Below, in pieces: positions 17,367-28,297 of a stretch of DNA of 64,000 nt (positions within the stretch are counted from its first letter, which is position 1; every line of letters starts with the position of its first letter). The notes under the pieces are model-generated. The model saw nothing but the letters and a program-made list of their open reading frames with translations. It did no database searches and was not told the DNA's origin. This DNA comes from Myxococcus virescens (lineage in GTDB: Bacteria > Myxococcota > Myxococcia > Myxococcales > Myxococcaceae): NCBI RefSeq assembly GCF_900101905.1, contig NZ_FNAJ01000018.1, positions 62,001 through 126,000 on the forward strand. Direction: 5' to 3'. A program made the translations under genes and the position numbers.

Positions 17367-18249
17367 TCACGGTCCGTGCGTCGTTCTACTCCGCGGCCGG
17401 CACCGGGCCAGCTCGCGCGCGGACAGCTCGCTCTTGCCCGTCCCAGGCGCCTCCGTCTCCACCACCTGGAAGAGGAAGTGCGGCGACAGCAGCACCGAAC
17501 GGAGCGCGAACTTCGCCGCCAGCTCGAAGCCGTCCCCCGACTCCCGCACGAGCGTGTAGACGCTCATCAACTCCGCGACCTCGTCCGGCTTCGCGGGACG
17601 CCGCCAGGCGCGGTTCGCCAGCGACTCCACCATCTGCCGGGCACAGGCTTCTTCCCCGGTGGTGGCCGGTTCGCACACGCGCAGGTGGCGCTGGGTGGCC
17701 ACCGACGTGGGCGCGGGCGAGCGGGCCTCCATCCAATCCAGCAGGAGGTTGCGGACCGTGAACGTGGCCGGGTCGTAGGTGTCGTTGGTGAAGCGCACCG
17801 TGAAGCGCTTCTGTCCCGGCGAGTCCACCCGCACCGGCTGCGTGTACACCGTGGGCGTGGTGGCCGGCACGTCGAGCGACGCCACCACGATGCCATCCAG
17901 CAGCCACTGCATCCGCACCGGGTCGGGCGGCGCCTGCGTGCCCCACGCGCGCACGGAGAGCTGGTACTCGCCGGCCTGCGCGAAGGTGAAGGTGGCGGAG
18001 AGGTCGCCGTTGGACCACAGGTTCCACACGGTGCCGTTCTGCTCGCTGGCACCGGTGGTGGCGCTGGCGGACTCGGCCTCGATGCGAACGGTGCCACCTC
18101 CGGCGCTGGCGGCGCCGTCTCGGGCCCAGGCCTGATCGATGAGGTCGCACATCAGAAGGAATTCCGGAGAGTTGCAGCCCTCGTGGATTCCCGAGGGCGC
18201 GGTGGGGGGCTCGCCCCCACACGCCGGTGTGGGGTGTCGTCCCCGTTTC
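17367..18249 (-). pseudogene. Fragment of a DUF1592-family (planctomycete-type) secreted protein with a carbohydrate-binding domain
   Basis: The open frame encodes three recognisable pieces. First is a carbohydrate-binding-like beta domain (VRIEAESASATTG...LDGIVVASLDVPATTP), resembling the xylan-binding module found in these proteins. Second is a complete DUF1595/PSD5 helical domain (LANRAWRRPAKPDEVAELMSVY...LLSPHFLFQVVE). Third is the first residues of DUF1592 (SELSARELA), after which the frame runs into unrelated residues and stops. A full protein normally has an N-terminal signal and DUF1587 before these, and DUF1592, DUF1588 and DUF1585 after them. There is no start codon or leader except one inside tesB. 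It is therefore an internal remnant with both ends deleted. Confidence 0.7.
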
Positions 18250-19119
18250 TCAGGCCTTGGGCTTGCGGATGCGCAGCAGCCCTTCCTGGGCCACCGAGGC
18301 CACCAGCCGGCCGTCACGCGTGTAGACGCTGCCGCGCGACAGGCCGCGCGCGTTGCCCGCCCACGGGCTGTCCATGGAGTACAGCAGCCAGTCGCTCACC
18401 TTCAGGTCTCCGTGGAACCACAGGGCATGGTCCAGGCTGGCGCCCAGGATGCGGGGCTGGAAGAAGCTGGCCGCGTGGGGCAGGAGCGCGGTGCTGATGA
18501 GGTTGAAGTCGGACGCGTAGGCCAGCACGTACCGGTGCACCTGCGGATCCTCCGGCAGGTCGCCGTTGGCGCGAAACCACACGTGCTTGATGGGCGCCTT
18601 CGCCTCCGGGTTGAACGGATCCACCGGCGCCACGGGCCGGATCTCAATCGGCTTCTCCCCCAGGAACTTCTCTCGCAGGGCTTCCGGGATGCGGGCAGAC
18701 AAGCGGCTCAGCAGCTCCTGCTCCGAGGCCAGCGCCTCCGGGCCTGGCACCTCCGGCATGGGCGCCTGGTGGGAAAAGCCCTCTTCGTCCCCGTGGAAGG
18801 AGGCGATCATCGTCAGGATGGGCTCGCCCTTCTGCACGGCCACGACGCGACGCGTGGTGATGCTGCCGCCGTCCCGCACCCGGTCCACCGTGTAGACGAC
18901 GGGAAGCGTCGCGTCGCCCGGGCGCAGGAAGTAGCCGTGCAGAGAGTGGACATGCCGGCCGGCGGGCACCGTCTGGCTGCCCGCGGACAGCGCCTGCCCC
19001 AGCACCTGGCCGCCGAAGAGCTGGCGGAACCCCAGGTCTTGACTCCGGCCACGAAACAGATTTTCCTCGATTTTCTCCAGTTTAAGGAGCGACAACAGCT
19101 CATCCAGGACTCGGCTCAT
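18250..19119 (-). CDS. tesB: Acyl-CoA thioesterase II
   Basis: The 289-residue double-hotdog thioesterase hydrolyses acyl-CoA to free fatty acid and CoA in the cytoplasm. The first hotdog has FRGRSQDLGFRQLFGGQVLGQAL and HSLHGYFLRPGD. The second has LDHALWFHGDLKVSDWLLY. The catalytic Asp/Gln/Thr triad region is present (SDFNLISTALLPH in the linker, SRGSVYTRDGRLVASVAQEG at the end). The length matches E. coli TesB. I chose the ATG at 19119 because the family's N-terminus begins there. It stands alone; its stop abuts the DUF1592-family remnant. Confidence 0.92.
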   Translation of the reverse strand: MSRVLDELLSLLKLEKIEENLFRGRSQDLGFRQLFGGQVLGQALSAGSQTVPAGRHVHSLHGYFLRPGDATLPVVYTVDRVRDGGSITTRRVVAVQKGEPILTMIASFHGDEEGFSHQAPMPEVPGPEALASEQELLSRLSARIPEALREKFLGEKPIEIRPVAPVDPFNPEAKAPIKHVWFRANGDLPEDPQVHRYVLAYASDFNLISTALLPHAASFFQPRILGASLDHALWFHGDLKVSDWLLYSMDSPWAGNARGLSRGSVYTRDGRLVASVAQEGLLRIRKPKA

Positions 19120-19263
19120 GGCCCCTGTCGTAATCGACCAGGGCACCGGTGTCTCGGGAAGCGGCGCCCCGTCCCTGGTCCCATGCCGGGTCCCGCCCGA
19201 CCGCGAAGCCGTGTCGGTTCACGATGAGAATAGACGGCTCATGCGCAGCGCCGCAGTGCATCA

Positions 19264-19280
19264 ATGACATACGGCGTCAT
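19264..19280. promoter_or_regulatory. Short inverted repeat in the tesB/SBF intergenic region
   Basis: ATGAC (19264-19268) and GTCAT (19276-19280) flank seven bases, in the 267-base gap between the divergent tesB and SBF transporter genes. The arms are short, so chance is possible. Confidence 0.2.
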
Positions 19281-19386
19281 GGGTAGCCTCCACTTTTAGC
19301 AACCTTTGAGAGCGGAGACGCTTGAAGCGCCCCGCACTCTTGCGCGACGCTAATGCTCAACGCTGGACACTCCATCCGGGGGGCGA

Positions 19387-20310
19387 ATGCAGTCGAATGT
19401 CTTCACGGCGGTCCTCATGCCGCTGGCGCTGGCCGTCATCATGCTCGGGCTTGGCCTGACGCTGACGCTGGCGGACTTCAAGCGGGTCATTGTCTATCCG
19501 CGCGCCATCCTGGTGGGCCTCGGCTGCCAGATGTTGGTGTTGCCGGTGGCGTGCCTGCTCATCGCCCACGCTTTCAGTCTGCCGCCGGAGCTGGCGGTGG
19601 GGCTGATGCTGCTGGCGGCGTCCCCTGGCGGCGCGACGGCGAACCTCTTCAGCCACCTGGCCCGCGGTGACGTGGCGCTCAACATCACGCTGACGGCGGT
19701 GAACAGTGCGCTGTCGCTCGTCACGCTGCCGCTCATCATCAACCTGTCGCTGGCGCACTTCATGGACGAGGGCCGCGCGGTCCCCATGCAGTTCGCGAAG
19801 ATCGTGCAGGTGGTGCTCATCGTGCTGGGGCCGGTGAGCCTGGGCATGTTCATCCGCTCGCGCAGCGCGGCCGTGGCGCAGCGCATGGACAAGCCCATTC
19901 GCATCCTGTCCACCCTCTTCCTCGTCGCGGTGATTGCAGCGTCCGTGTACACGGAGCGCGCGAATGCGCTGAGCTTCTTCCGCCAGGTGGGCCCGGCGGC
20001 GCTGGCCTTCAACCTGGTGAGCCTCGCGGTGGGCTACTTCGTGCCCATCCTGCTGCGCCTGCCCCGGCGGCAAGCGGTTGCCATTGGCATGGAGATTGGC
20101 ATTCACAACGGAATGCTTGCGATTGCCATCGCGCTCAGCCCGACGCTGCTGGCGAACTCGACCATGGCCATTCCCCCGGCCATCTACAGCCTCATCATGT
20201 ACTTCACCGCGGCGGCCTTCGGCTTCTATGTCAGCCGGCGCTACGCGGATGAGCAGGACCCCGCTGTACACCGCACCCCCACGTCACTTCCCGAGAAGGT
20301 GTCTCGATGA
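19387..20310 (+). CDS. Bile acid:sodium symporter family (SBF, PF01758) transporter
   Basis: This 307-residue inner-membrane protein has about nine hydrophobic helices. It shows the SBF-family unwound motif LLAASPGGATANLFSHLARGDVALN (the second substrate/sodium crossover region) and EIGIHNGMLAIAIALSP near the end. Family members co-transport sodium with organic anions such as bile acids or pantoate. The substrate here is unknown. Its last codons overlap the next gene by ATGA, so the two are coupled. It differs from the SBF-like protein at 5995 and is not a recent duplicate. Confidence 0.88.
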   Translation: MQSNVFTAVLMPLALAVIMLGLGLTLTLADFKRVIVYPRAILVGLGCQMLVLPVACLLIAHAFSLPPELAVGLMLLAASPGGATANLFSHLARGDVALNITLTAVNSALSLVTLPLIINLSLAHFMDEGRAVPMQFAKIVQVVLIVLGPVSLGMFIRSRSAAVAQRMDKPIRILSTLFLVAVIAASVYTERANALSFFRQVGPAALAFNLVSLAVGYFVPILLRLPRRQAVAIGMEIGIHNGMLAIAIALSPTLLANSTMAIPPAIYSLIMYFTAAAFGFYVSRRYADEQDPAVHRTPTSLPEKVSR

Positions 20311-21284
20311 CGCTGCGTCGACCGCTGTCCGTGCTTTCCCTGTCACTTTGCCTGGGATTCTCCGCACCAGCCGCCGCCGAAGAGCCCGAAGCCGCTGCCC
20401 TGCCGTCGACTCCGCAGACAGCCCCCAAGCCCACGGACGCCCCCACGGCCCCCACGCTCCCGCCGCTGGGGCCCGACACCCGTCTGTACTTCGCCAACAT
20501 CAACTTCCTGCGTTGGAACCCGCTGGGCATGGAGACCCAGAACCGGATCATCCTCCAGAAGCGGATGTTCGACGGCGAGTCCATGTTGACGCGCGACAAC
20601 TTCGTCAACGGCGCGTTCGCCATCAAGGCCAACCCCGCCTCGGTGAAGATTGGCCCCGTCTTCGAGATTCAGCCGCTGGCCATCTTCAACCTGCGGGCGA
20701 CCTATGAGTACGTCCGGTACTTCGGCACCTTCGGGTTCCTCCAGTCGTACAACAACCCGATGCTGGACTTCTCCGACGACGCGCGCGACCTGACGGAGGA
20801 CGCCGCGTACAGCACCTCGGGTCACCACTACATGGTGGAGCCCACGCTCCAGGCGCGCTTCGGCTCGTTCGTGGTGCGGAGCAAGGCGTCCATCGAGTAC
20901 TGGAACGTGGCGCTGCGCGAGGGCAACGGCGCGTCCTTCTACGACGCGCTGCTGGACACGCTCATCCCCGGCCGGGGCTGGGTGTTCACCAATGACACCG
21001 ACCTGATGATGCTGACGACGCCGCAGCTCACGCTGGGGGCCCGCTTCAGCGGTGTGTGGCCGCGCTACCAGGATGGCTCGGGTGGCGCGCAGAACGTGGA
21101 CAACAGCCACACGCGCATCGGCCCCATGCTGGCGTACGCCCTGAACACGCGCGAGGGCTCGTCGTTCAACCGGCCGACGATCCTGCTGAACTTCGCGTGG
21201 TACCTGAACCACCCGAACCGTGGCGGCGCCCTGCCCTACATGATGGGCGCCTTCGCCTTCACGTCCGACTTCCTGGGCGGCTAG
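20307..21284 (+). CDS. Probable outer-membrane beta-barrel protein, hypothetical
   Basis: The 325-residue protein has a cleavable signal peptide (about residues 1-24, ending AAA) and a Pro/Ala-rich linker. The body is rich in amphipathic strands with aromatic girdles (RLYFANINFLRWN, VKIGPVFEIQPLAIFNLRATYEY, IEYWNVALREGN, LTLGARFSGVWPRY). It ends FAFTSDFLGG, close to the usual terminal Phe pattern of barrel proteins. No family is recognised. The 4-base overlap with the SBF transporter gene suggests an inner/outer-membrane pair handling the same compound; that is inference. Confidence 0.7.
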   Translation: MTLRRPLSVLSLSLCLGFSAPAAAEEPEAAALPSTPQTAPKPTDAPTAPTLPPLGPDTRLYFANINFLRWNPLGMETQNRIILQKRMFDGESMLTRDNFVNGAFAIKANPASVKIGPVFEIQPLAIFNLRATYEYVRYFGTFGFLQSYNNPMLDFSDDARDLTEDAAYSTSGHHYMVEPTLQARFGSFVVRSKASIEYWNVALREGNGASFYDALLDTLIPGRGWVFTNDTDLMMLTTPQLTLGARFSGVWPRYQDGSGGAQNVDNSHTRIGPMLAYALNTREGSSFNRPTILLNFAWYLNHPNRGGALPYMMGAFAFTSDFLGG

Positions 21285-21297
21285 GCGGAGGACTTCC

Positions 21298-21327
21298 GCC
21301 GGGCGTCCTGTCTTGGGGACGCCCGGC
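21298..21327 (+). terminator. Strong GC hairpin between convergent genes
   Basis: An 11-base perfect stem (21298-21308 with 21317-21327, loop of 8) lies just after the barrel gene and before the convergent slyD stop, and can serve both directions. A second hairpin, GGCGGA with TCCGCC (21284-21300), overlaps its left arm by three bases, so both cannot form fully at once. There is no U-tract. Confidence 0.6.
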
Positions 21328-21366
21328 ATCGAAGCAAGGAGGGGCCCGCGAAGGCGCCCGTCCGAA

Positions 21367-21849
21367 TCAGTGCTCGTCGTGGGGTCCGTGGGCGTGGCCG
21401 TGCTCCAGCTCCTCGGCCGTCGCGGCGCGGACGTCCCGCACGGTGACCTCAAAGTGCAGCGTCTTGCCGGCCAGCGGGTGGTTGAAGTCCACCAGCACGG
21501 AGTCGGCCTTCACTTCCTTGATGAAGAAGTCCACCTCGTCCCCGTCCGGGTCGGTGGCGCTGAGCACGCCGCCCGCCACCAGCTCCAGGCCCTCCGGGAA
21601 CTCCGTCTTCGGGACTTCCTCGATGCCTTCCGGGTCGTAGTCGCCGTAGCCCTCGTCGGGACCCACCGTCACCTGGAGGGTGTCACCGCGCGACTTGCCC
21701 TCGAGCGCCTTCTCCAGGCCCGGGACGATTTCCTCGTGCCCCTGCAGATAGACGAGCGGCTCCCCCGGCTCGCTCTCGTCCACGGCCTTGCCGTCGCCGA
21801 GGTGGAGGCGGAAATCGATGGAGACGACGCTGTCCTTGGTAATTTTCAT
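21367..21849 (-). CDS. slyD: FKBP-type peptidyl-prolyl isomerase, SlyD-like
   Basis: The 160-residue cytoplasmic isomerase/chaperone starts MKITKDSVVSIDFRLHLGDG. It has the split FKBP domain (DESEPGEPLVYLQGHEEIVPGLEKALEGKSRGD) with the SlyD insert-in-flap domain (FPEGLELVAGGVLSATDPDGDEV). It resumes with LVDFNHPLAGKTLHFEVTVRDVR. The tail is His-rich (EHGHAHGPHDEH), as in metal-binding SlyD proteins, but short. The start is fixed by GAGGG upstream. It is 118 bases downstream of mrfB on the same strand and may be co-transcribed. Confidence 0.92.
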   Translation of the reverse strand: MKITKDSVVSIDFRLHLGDGKAVDESEPGEPLVYLQGHEEIVPGLEKALEGKSRGDTLQVTVGPDEGYGDYDPEGIEEVPKTEFPEGLELVAGGVLSATDPDGDEVDFFIKEVKADSVLVDFNHPLAGKTLHFEVTVRDVRAATAEELEHGHAHGPHDEH

Positions 21850-21967
21850 GGGGCCCTCATAGCGCACGGCCGTGGCGTGTGCCTCAATCATGTGCCTGTC
21901 TGACAATGAGGCGAGCGTCCCGCCTGGATCGACTGTCCGATTCCAGTGGTGCGGAAGCCCAGAAGCG

Positions 21968-23539
21968 TCAGGTTCCCGAGCGCGGGCTCCCCATTCCCAG
22001 GTCCAGCGAGGCCGCCCGGGTGCTCCGGGCCAGGCGCGTCTCCAGGCGAAGGATTCGGCGGTGGTGGTCCACGGGCAGCTCCGCCGCCGAGGCCAGCTTC
22101 GCGTGGTGCAGCGCCCGCGCGAGGTCCTTGAGGCCATGCTCGTACAGCTTGGTGAGCTGGAGGTGCAGCGTCGCGGCCTGGAAGCCCTGGGCGGTCTGCA
22201 GTGCCTGGTGCAGGTGCGCCGCAGCGGCCGAGGCGTCACCCGCCTTGCGTGACAGCCGGGAGGCCAGGGCCAGGGCTTCGATGCCCACGGCGCCGGTGTC
22301 CCCCGCCGCCGCGGCCCGGGCGAAGGCCTGGGCGCGCTCGTAGTCGCGGGCCCGGAGCGCCACGCCCGCGAAGCCGAGCAGGTCGCGAGGGTCCGCGTCC
22401 CGGGGCACGGAGGCGCCTGCGCCCCCTGCTCGGAAGCGGCGGACCAGCTCACCGAGCAGGGCCGCCAGGAGGAGGAGGTCGTTGACGTTGTGCTCCAGCA
22501 CGGGCGTCAGCGCCGAGCCGTCTCCGCCGCGCAGGTAGCGGAAGTACAGGTCGGGAATCAGCGAGCCGTCCACGTCGTCGACGCGCCGGAAGCCGAGGAC
22601 CTGGTCTTCCAGGTGGACCAGTCGCGTGCCGGCGCCCCGGTGCTTGAAGACGCGGCGGGCGCAGTGGAGCAGGTCCAGGTGGGGCAGCTCCACGGGCGCG
22701 GGGACTCGGTTGAGGACGAAGCGCGTCCGCAGGAGCGGCCAGTCGAAGCTCTTGCCGTTGAAGGTGACGAGGCAGGAGGACGCGGCCATGCGCTCGGCGA
22801 GCGAGCGCAACATGGGGGCCTCTTCTCCCAGGCGCCGCAGGAAGAGCTGGTGCACCTTGAGCGAGCGGCCCTCGAACCACGCCAGCCCCACGAGGAATGG
22901 CACGGTGCCCGTTCCTCCGGCGAGCCCGGTGGTCTCCGTGTCCAGGAAGAGCATCCGCTGGAAGTCCACGCCGGCCAGGTCCGCGTGCAGCGCGAGGCTG
23001 GCGACCAGGGGGCCTTCCACGTCCAGGGCCGCGGCGAGAGGCGCGGAGCCGTGGTGGTGTTCCGGGGAGAGGATGCGCTCGGAGATGTGGACCGTGCCGT
23101 GGGCCGTGGCACGGGACTCCACGGGCAGCGGGCCAGGGGGCGCTGGCGGTGGCGTGCCCCGGCGCGCGGCGGCCAGGCCCTGACGCTCCGACCAGTCCGA
23201 CAGCATCCGGCGCAGGCTGTCGACGCGGGGATCTCGGGGGGCGGGTGGAGTCGAGGCCGTGACGGGGCGTGCTGCCGGGGCCTCCACCGTGCCCTCCGCG
23301 CGGGCGACCTGCGATTCCGCGTCGGCGGGCGTGGACGGCGCCTCCATGCGCCGGGCTTGCACCAGCTTCGCCAACTGCGCGGCGAGCGCGTCGGGCACGC
23401 CCGCTTCGGCCCCAGGCGCGGGCATGGAATCCGCGCGCGCGGCGGGCTCGGCCTGTGGCTCCGCCACGGGGGGCTTCGGGGGTGACTTGCCCCCGGGGCC
23501 CACGCTCGTCAGGCGCGCCAGCTTGCGCTTGAGGTCCAC
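21968..23539 (-). CDS. mrfB: DnaQ-like exonuclease, MrfB/YprB family
   Basis: The protein has 523 residues. The first 140 are a Pro/Ala-rich, probably disordered leader. The RNase H-like exonuclease core has Exo I at FLDTETTGLAGGTGTVPF (Asp200, Glu202), Exo II at TFNGKSFDWPLL and Exo III in LEHNVNDLLLLAALL. This matches the YprB ribonuclease-H-like domain (PF13482). The C-terminal part is TPR-like (GFAGVALRARDYERAQAFARAAAAG). It lies 15 bases after the helicase gene. In Bacillus subtilis the same pair, MrfA and MrfB, repairs mitomycin C damage independently of UvrA, which is the likely role here. Confidence 0.85.
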   Translation of the reverse strand: MDLKRKLARLTSVGPGGKSPPKPPVAEPQAEPAARADSMPAPGAEAGVPDALAAQLAKLVQARRMEAPSTPADAESQVARAEGTVEAPAARPVTASTPPAPRDPRVDSLRRMLSDWSERQGLAAARRGTPPPAPPGPLPVESRATAHGTVHISERILSPEHHHGSAPLAAALDVEGPLVASLALHADLAGVDFQRMLFLDTETTGLAGGTGTVPFLVGLAWFEGRSLKVHQLFLRRLGEEAPMLRSLAERMAASSCLVTFNGKSFDWPLLRTRFVLNRVPAPVELPHLDLLHCARRVFKHRGAGTRLVHLEDQVLGFRRVDDVDGSLIPDLYFRYLRGGDGSALTPVLEHNVNDLLLLAALLGELVRRFRAGGAGASVPRDADPRDLLGFAGVALRARDYERAQAFARAAAAGDTGAVGIEALALASRLSRKAGDASAAAAHLHQALQTAQGFQAATLHLQLTKLYEHGLKDLARALHHAKLASAAELPVDHHRRILRLETRLARSTRAASLDLGMGSPRSGT

Positions 23540-23554
23540 GGCCGCGCCTCCCGG

Positions 23555-25972
<2,418 letters not shown>

Positions 25973-26081
25973 GGGCCGGGCACTGTACAGACGTATACCG
26001 AGGCAAACAACGCGGGAGCGCACCTCATTGGTTTGAGCTCCAGCCAATACGCACAGAGGCGGACGTGCGGGCACTCCACTA

Positions 26082-27341
26082 GTGTGCCGCGCCGTGGCCC
26101 TCGCCATCTTCCTGTTCACCTACGTCTTCATCGCCGGTGCGCGCCTTCCGTACCTGAAGCTGGACCGCCCCGGGGGCGCGCTGCTGGGCGCCGTGCTGAT
26201 GGTCGTCTTCGGCGTCGTCACTCCCGCCGAGGTCTACAACCACAGCGCCGACGCGAACCGTCACGCCATCGACGCGGACACCATCGTCCTCCTGCTGGGG
26301 ATGATGCTGCTGGCGGCGTACATGTCCCAGGCGTCCTTCTTCCGCACCGCGGGCGCGTGGGCCGTGCGCAGGGCGCACACGCCCCGGCGGTTGCTGCTCG
26401 CCGTGACGTTCATCTCGGCCGCGCTGTCCGCGTTCCTGGTGAATGACACCGTGTGCTTGATGCTCACGCCCCTGGTGCTGGCCACCGTGGAGGACGCGCG
26501 CCTGCCACCAGCTCCGTACCTGCTCGCGGTGTGCATGGGCAGCAACAGCGGCTCGGTGGCGACCTTCACCGGCAACCCGCAGAACATGCTCATCCAGGGG
26601 GCCTCCGGGCTGTCCTACGCCAGCTTCGCGGCGTACATGGCCCTGCCTGCCCTGCTCTCCACTGCGGTGGTCGCCGCCGGACTCCTATACCTGTTCCGGC
26701 ATGACCTGCCTGTGAAGCAATTCGAGCCCAACCCTCCGCCTCCGCCCGTGGACCGGGGCATGATGGTGCTCACCTTGACGGTGCTGTCCGGGGTTGTCGT
26801 GGCCTTCTTCGCCGGGCTGCCCATGAGCTGGAGCGCCCTGGCCGGCGCGGCCCTGGTGATGGCCCTGGCCCGCCGCGAGCCCCGCGAGGCGCTGGAGCGC
26901 GTGGACTGGGTGCTGCTGCTCTTCTTCGCCAGCCTGTTCGTGGTCGTCTATGGCGTGAACAAGCACGGCTACGCGGAGGACATCCGCTTCCTGTTCGAGC
27001 CCCTCATGGCGGGCCCGCCCCTGCGGGAGACGCTGGGCTTCGCGGGGCTGACGCTGGTGGCGTCCAACCTGTTCAGCAACGTGCCCTTCGTCATGCTGGC
27101 GCGGACGTGGGTGCCCACGCTGCACGACGTGGAGCTGGGCTGGCACGTGCTCGCGCTGGGCTCCACGCTGGCGGGGAACCTCACGCTGGTAGGGAGCGTG
27201 GCCAACCTCATCGTGTTCGAGGCCGCGCGCGGGAAGGTCAACATGAGCTTCCTCCGCTTCCTCCGCGTGGGCCTCCCGGTGACGCTCGTCAGCTTCGTCG
27301 TCGGGCTGAGCGTGCTCCTGGTGGAGCACGCGCTGTTCTGA
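26082..27341 (+). CDS. Ion transporter superfamily (ArsB/CitMHS/SLC13-like) anion transporter
   Basis: The 419-residue protein has 10-12 membrane helices. It has the conserved TGNPQNMLIQGAS segment after the first half and VASNLFSNVPFVMLA in the second, the mirrored NP/NxP motifs of the IT superfamily. RPGGALLGAVLMV and VNDTVCLMLTPLVLAT also fit. It could export arsenite or take up dicarboxylates; no arsR or arsC gene lies nearby, so the substrate is undecided. The start is a GTG at 26082 or another at 26094; no strong ribosome-binding site separates them. Confidence 0.82.
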   Translation: MCRAVALAIFLFTYVFIAGARLPYLKLDRPGGALLGAVLMVVFGVVTPAEVYNHSADANRHAIDADTIVLLLGMMLLAAYMSQASFFRTAGAWAVRRAHTPRRLLLAVTFISAALSAFLVNDTVCLMLTPLVLATVEDARLPPAPYLLAVCMGSNSGSVATFTGNPQNMLIQGASGLSYASFAAYMALPALLSTAVVAAGLLYLFRHDLPVKQFEPNPPPPPVDRGMMVLTLTVLSGVVVAFFAGLPMSWSALAGAALVMALARREPREALERVDWVLLLFFASLFVVVYGVNKHGYAEDIRFLFEPLMAGPPLRETLGFAGLTLVASNLFSNVPFVMLARTWVPTLHDVELGWHVLALGSTLAGNLTLVGSVANLIVFEAARGKVNMSFLRFLRVGLPVTLVSFVVGLSVLLVEHALF

Positions 27342-27356
27342 AGCAGGCCGTGTGAC

Positions 27357-28193
27357 TCAGGGGTCGGGGTCCGGCAGCTCGCCGGGCGCCAGCTCGTCTT
27401 CCGGAGGCTTCGTCGCCTCGGGTGCCGGAGCCGAGGCGCCCGCCTTGCCGGGCACCACGTCCGAAGCCGCCGCGGAAGCCCGGGGCGGCGGCGCGCCACC
27501 GCGGTCGGTGGGCGTCAGGTCCTTCACGAACATTCGCGCCACCTCGTCCAGCATGGACGTCATCGCCGCGCGGAAGAGTGACGGGTCCTTGCCCACCTTG
27601 AACGGGTCCAGGTGCTCCTTGCCCTCGGCCACCTGGTCCATGGCGAACGGGCGACGCCACACCTCCGTGCGCCCGTCCAGGGTGAACATGCGGCCATAGC
27701 CTCGCAGGTACGCGCCCGCTCGGCCGTCTTCGCTGCGCATGCCGTAGTCCTGGATGACGAACTCGACGATGGTGTCCGCGCCCAGCGACGCCACCAGGTC
27801 GTAGTCCGGCGCGTTGGCCGGCACCTCCTCCACCAGGAAGCTCTCCAGCACCGAGGCCACCCGCGCGGGGTCCACCACGTGCGTCCACGGGAACTCACGC
27901 GGCAGTTGCGACAACGTGGTGACCCGGAGGCGCTCGGAGATCTCGAAGCGCGTGACGGCTTGAAGCAACTTCACCGTCAGCCGCCGGTCCGCCTCCACCG
28001 GCTCCAGCTTCTTGAGCTTGTTCCGGTACGCCGAGTCGTCGCGGAACACGTGGCTCTTGGGACCGGCCCCGTCCTCGATGCGAGAGATGAAGGCCGGACG
28101 CTGGACGCGGTCCAGGTCCGCGCCAGCCAGGCGCTGCGACGCACAGCCCGAAGCCAGCAGCAGTGCGAGAAACGGCAGTATCCGTTGCGTCAT
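27357..28193 (-). CDS. Hypothetical lipoprotein
   Basis: The protein is 278 residues with a signal peptide ending in the lipobox LASGC (Cys17). The mature body has alpha/beta character (RFEISERLRVTTLSQLPREFPW, LGADTIVEFVIQDYGMRS, YLRGYGRMFTLDGRTEVWRRPFAMD). It ends with a Pro/Ala-rich tail. The arrangement resembles peptidoglycan- or outer-membrane-associated assembly lipoproteins, but I cannot name a family. It stands alone, 15 bases from the convergent transporter's stop. Confidence 0.7.
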   Translation of the reverse strand: MTQRILPFLALLLASGCASQRLAGADLDRVQRPAFISRIEDGAGPKSHVFRDDSAYRNKLKKLEPVEADRRLTVKLLQAVTRFEISERLRVTTLSQLPREFPWTHVVDPARVASVLESFLVEEVPANAPDYDLVASLGADTIVEFVIQDYGMRSEDGRAGAYLRGYGRMFTLDGRTEVWRRPFAMDQVAEGKEHLDPFKVGKDPSLFRAAMTSMLDEVARMFVKDLTPTDRGGAPPPRASAAASDVVPGKAGASAPAPEATKPPEDELAPGELPDPDP

Positions 28194-28297
28194 GGAGGGA
28201 CTGTTCTACCCCATTCCCGTCCCTCACGCTCCTCCCCGGCCTCCTGGGTGTTGGCGGGTCTGCGGTCGTGCCTGACTGGCTGCTATGCTTCACAGCT

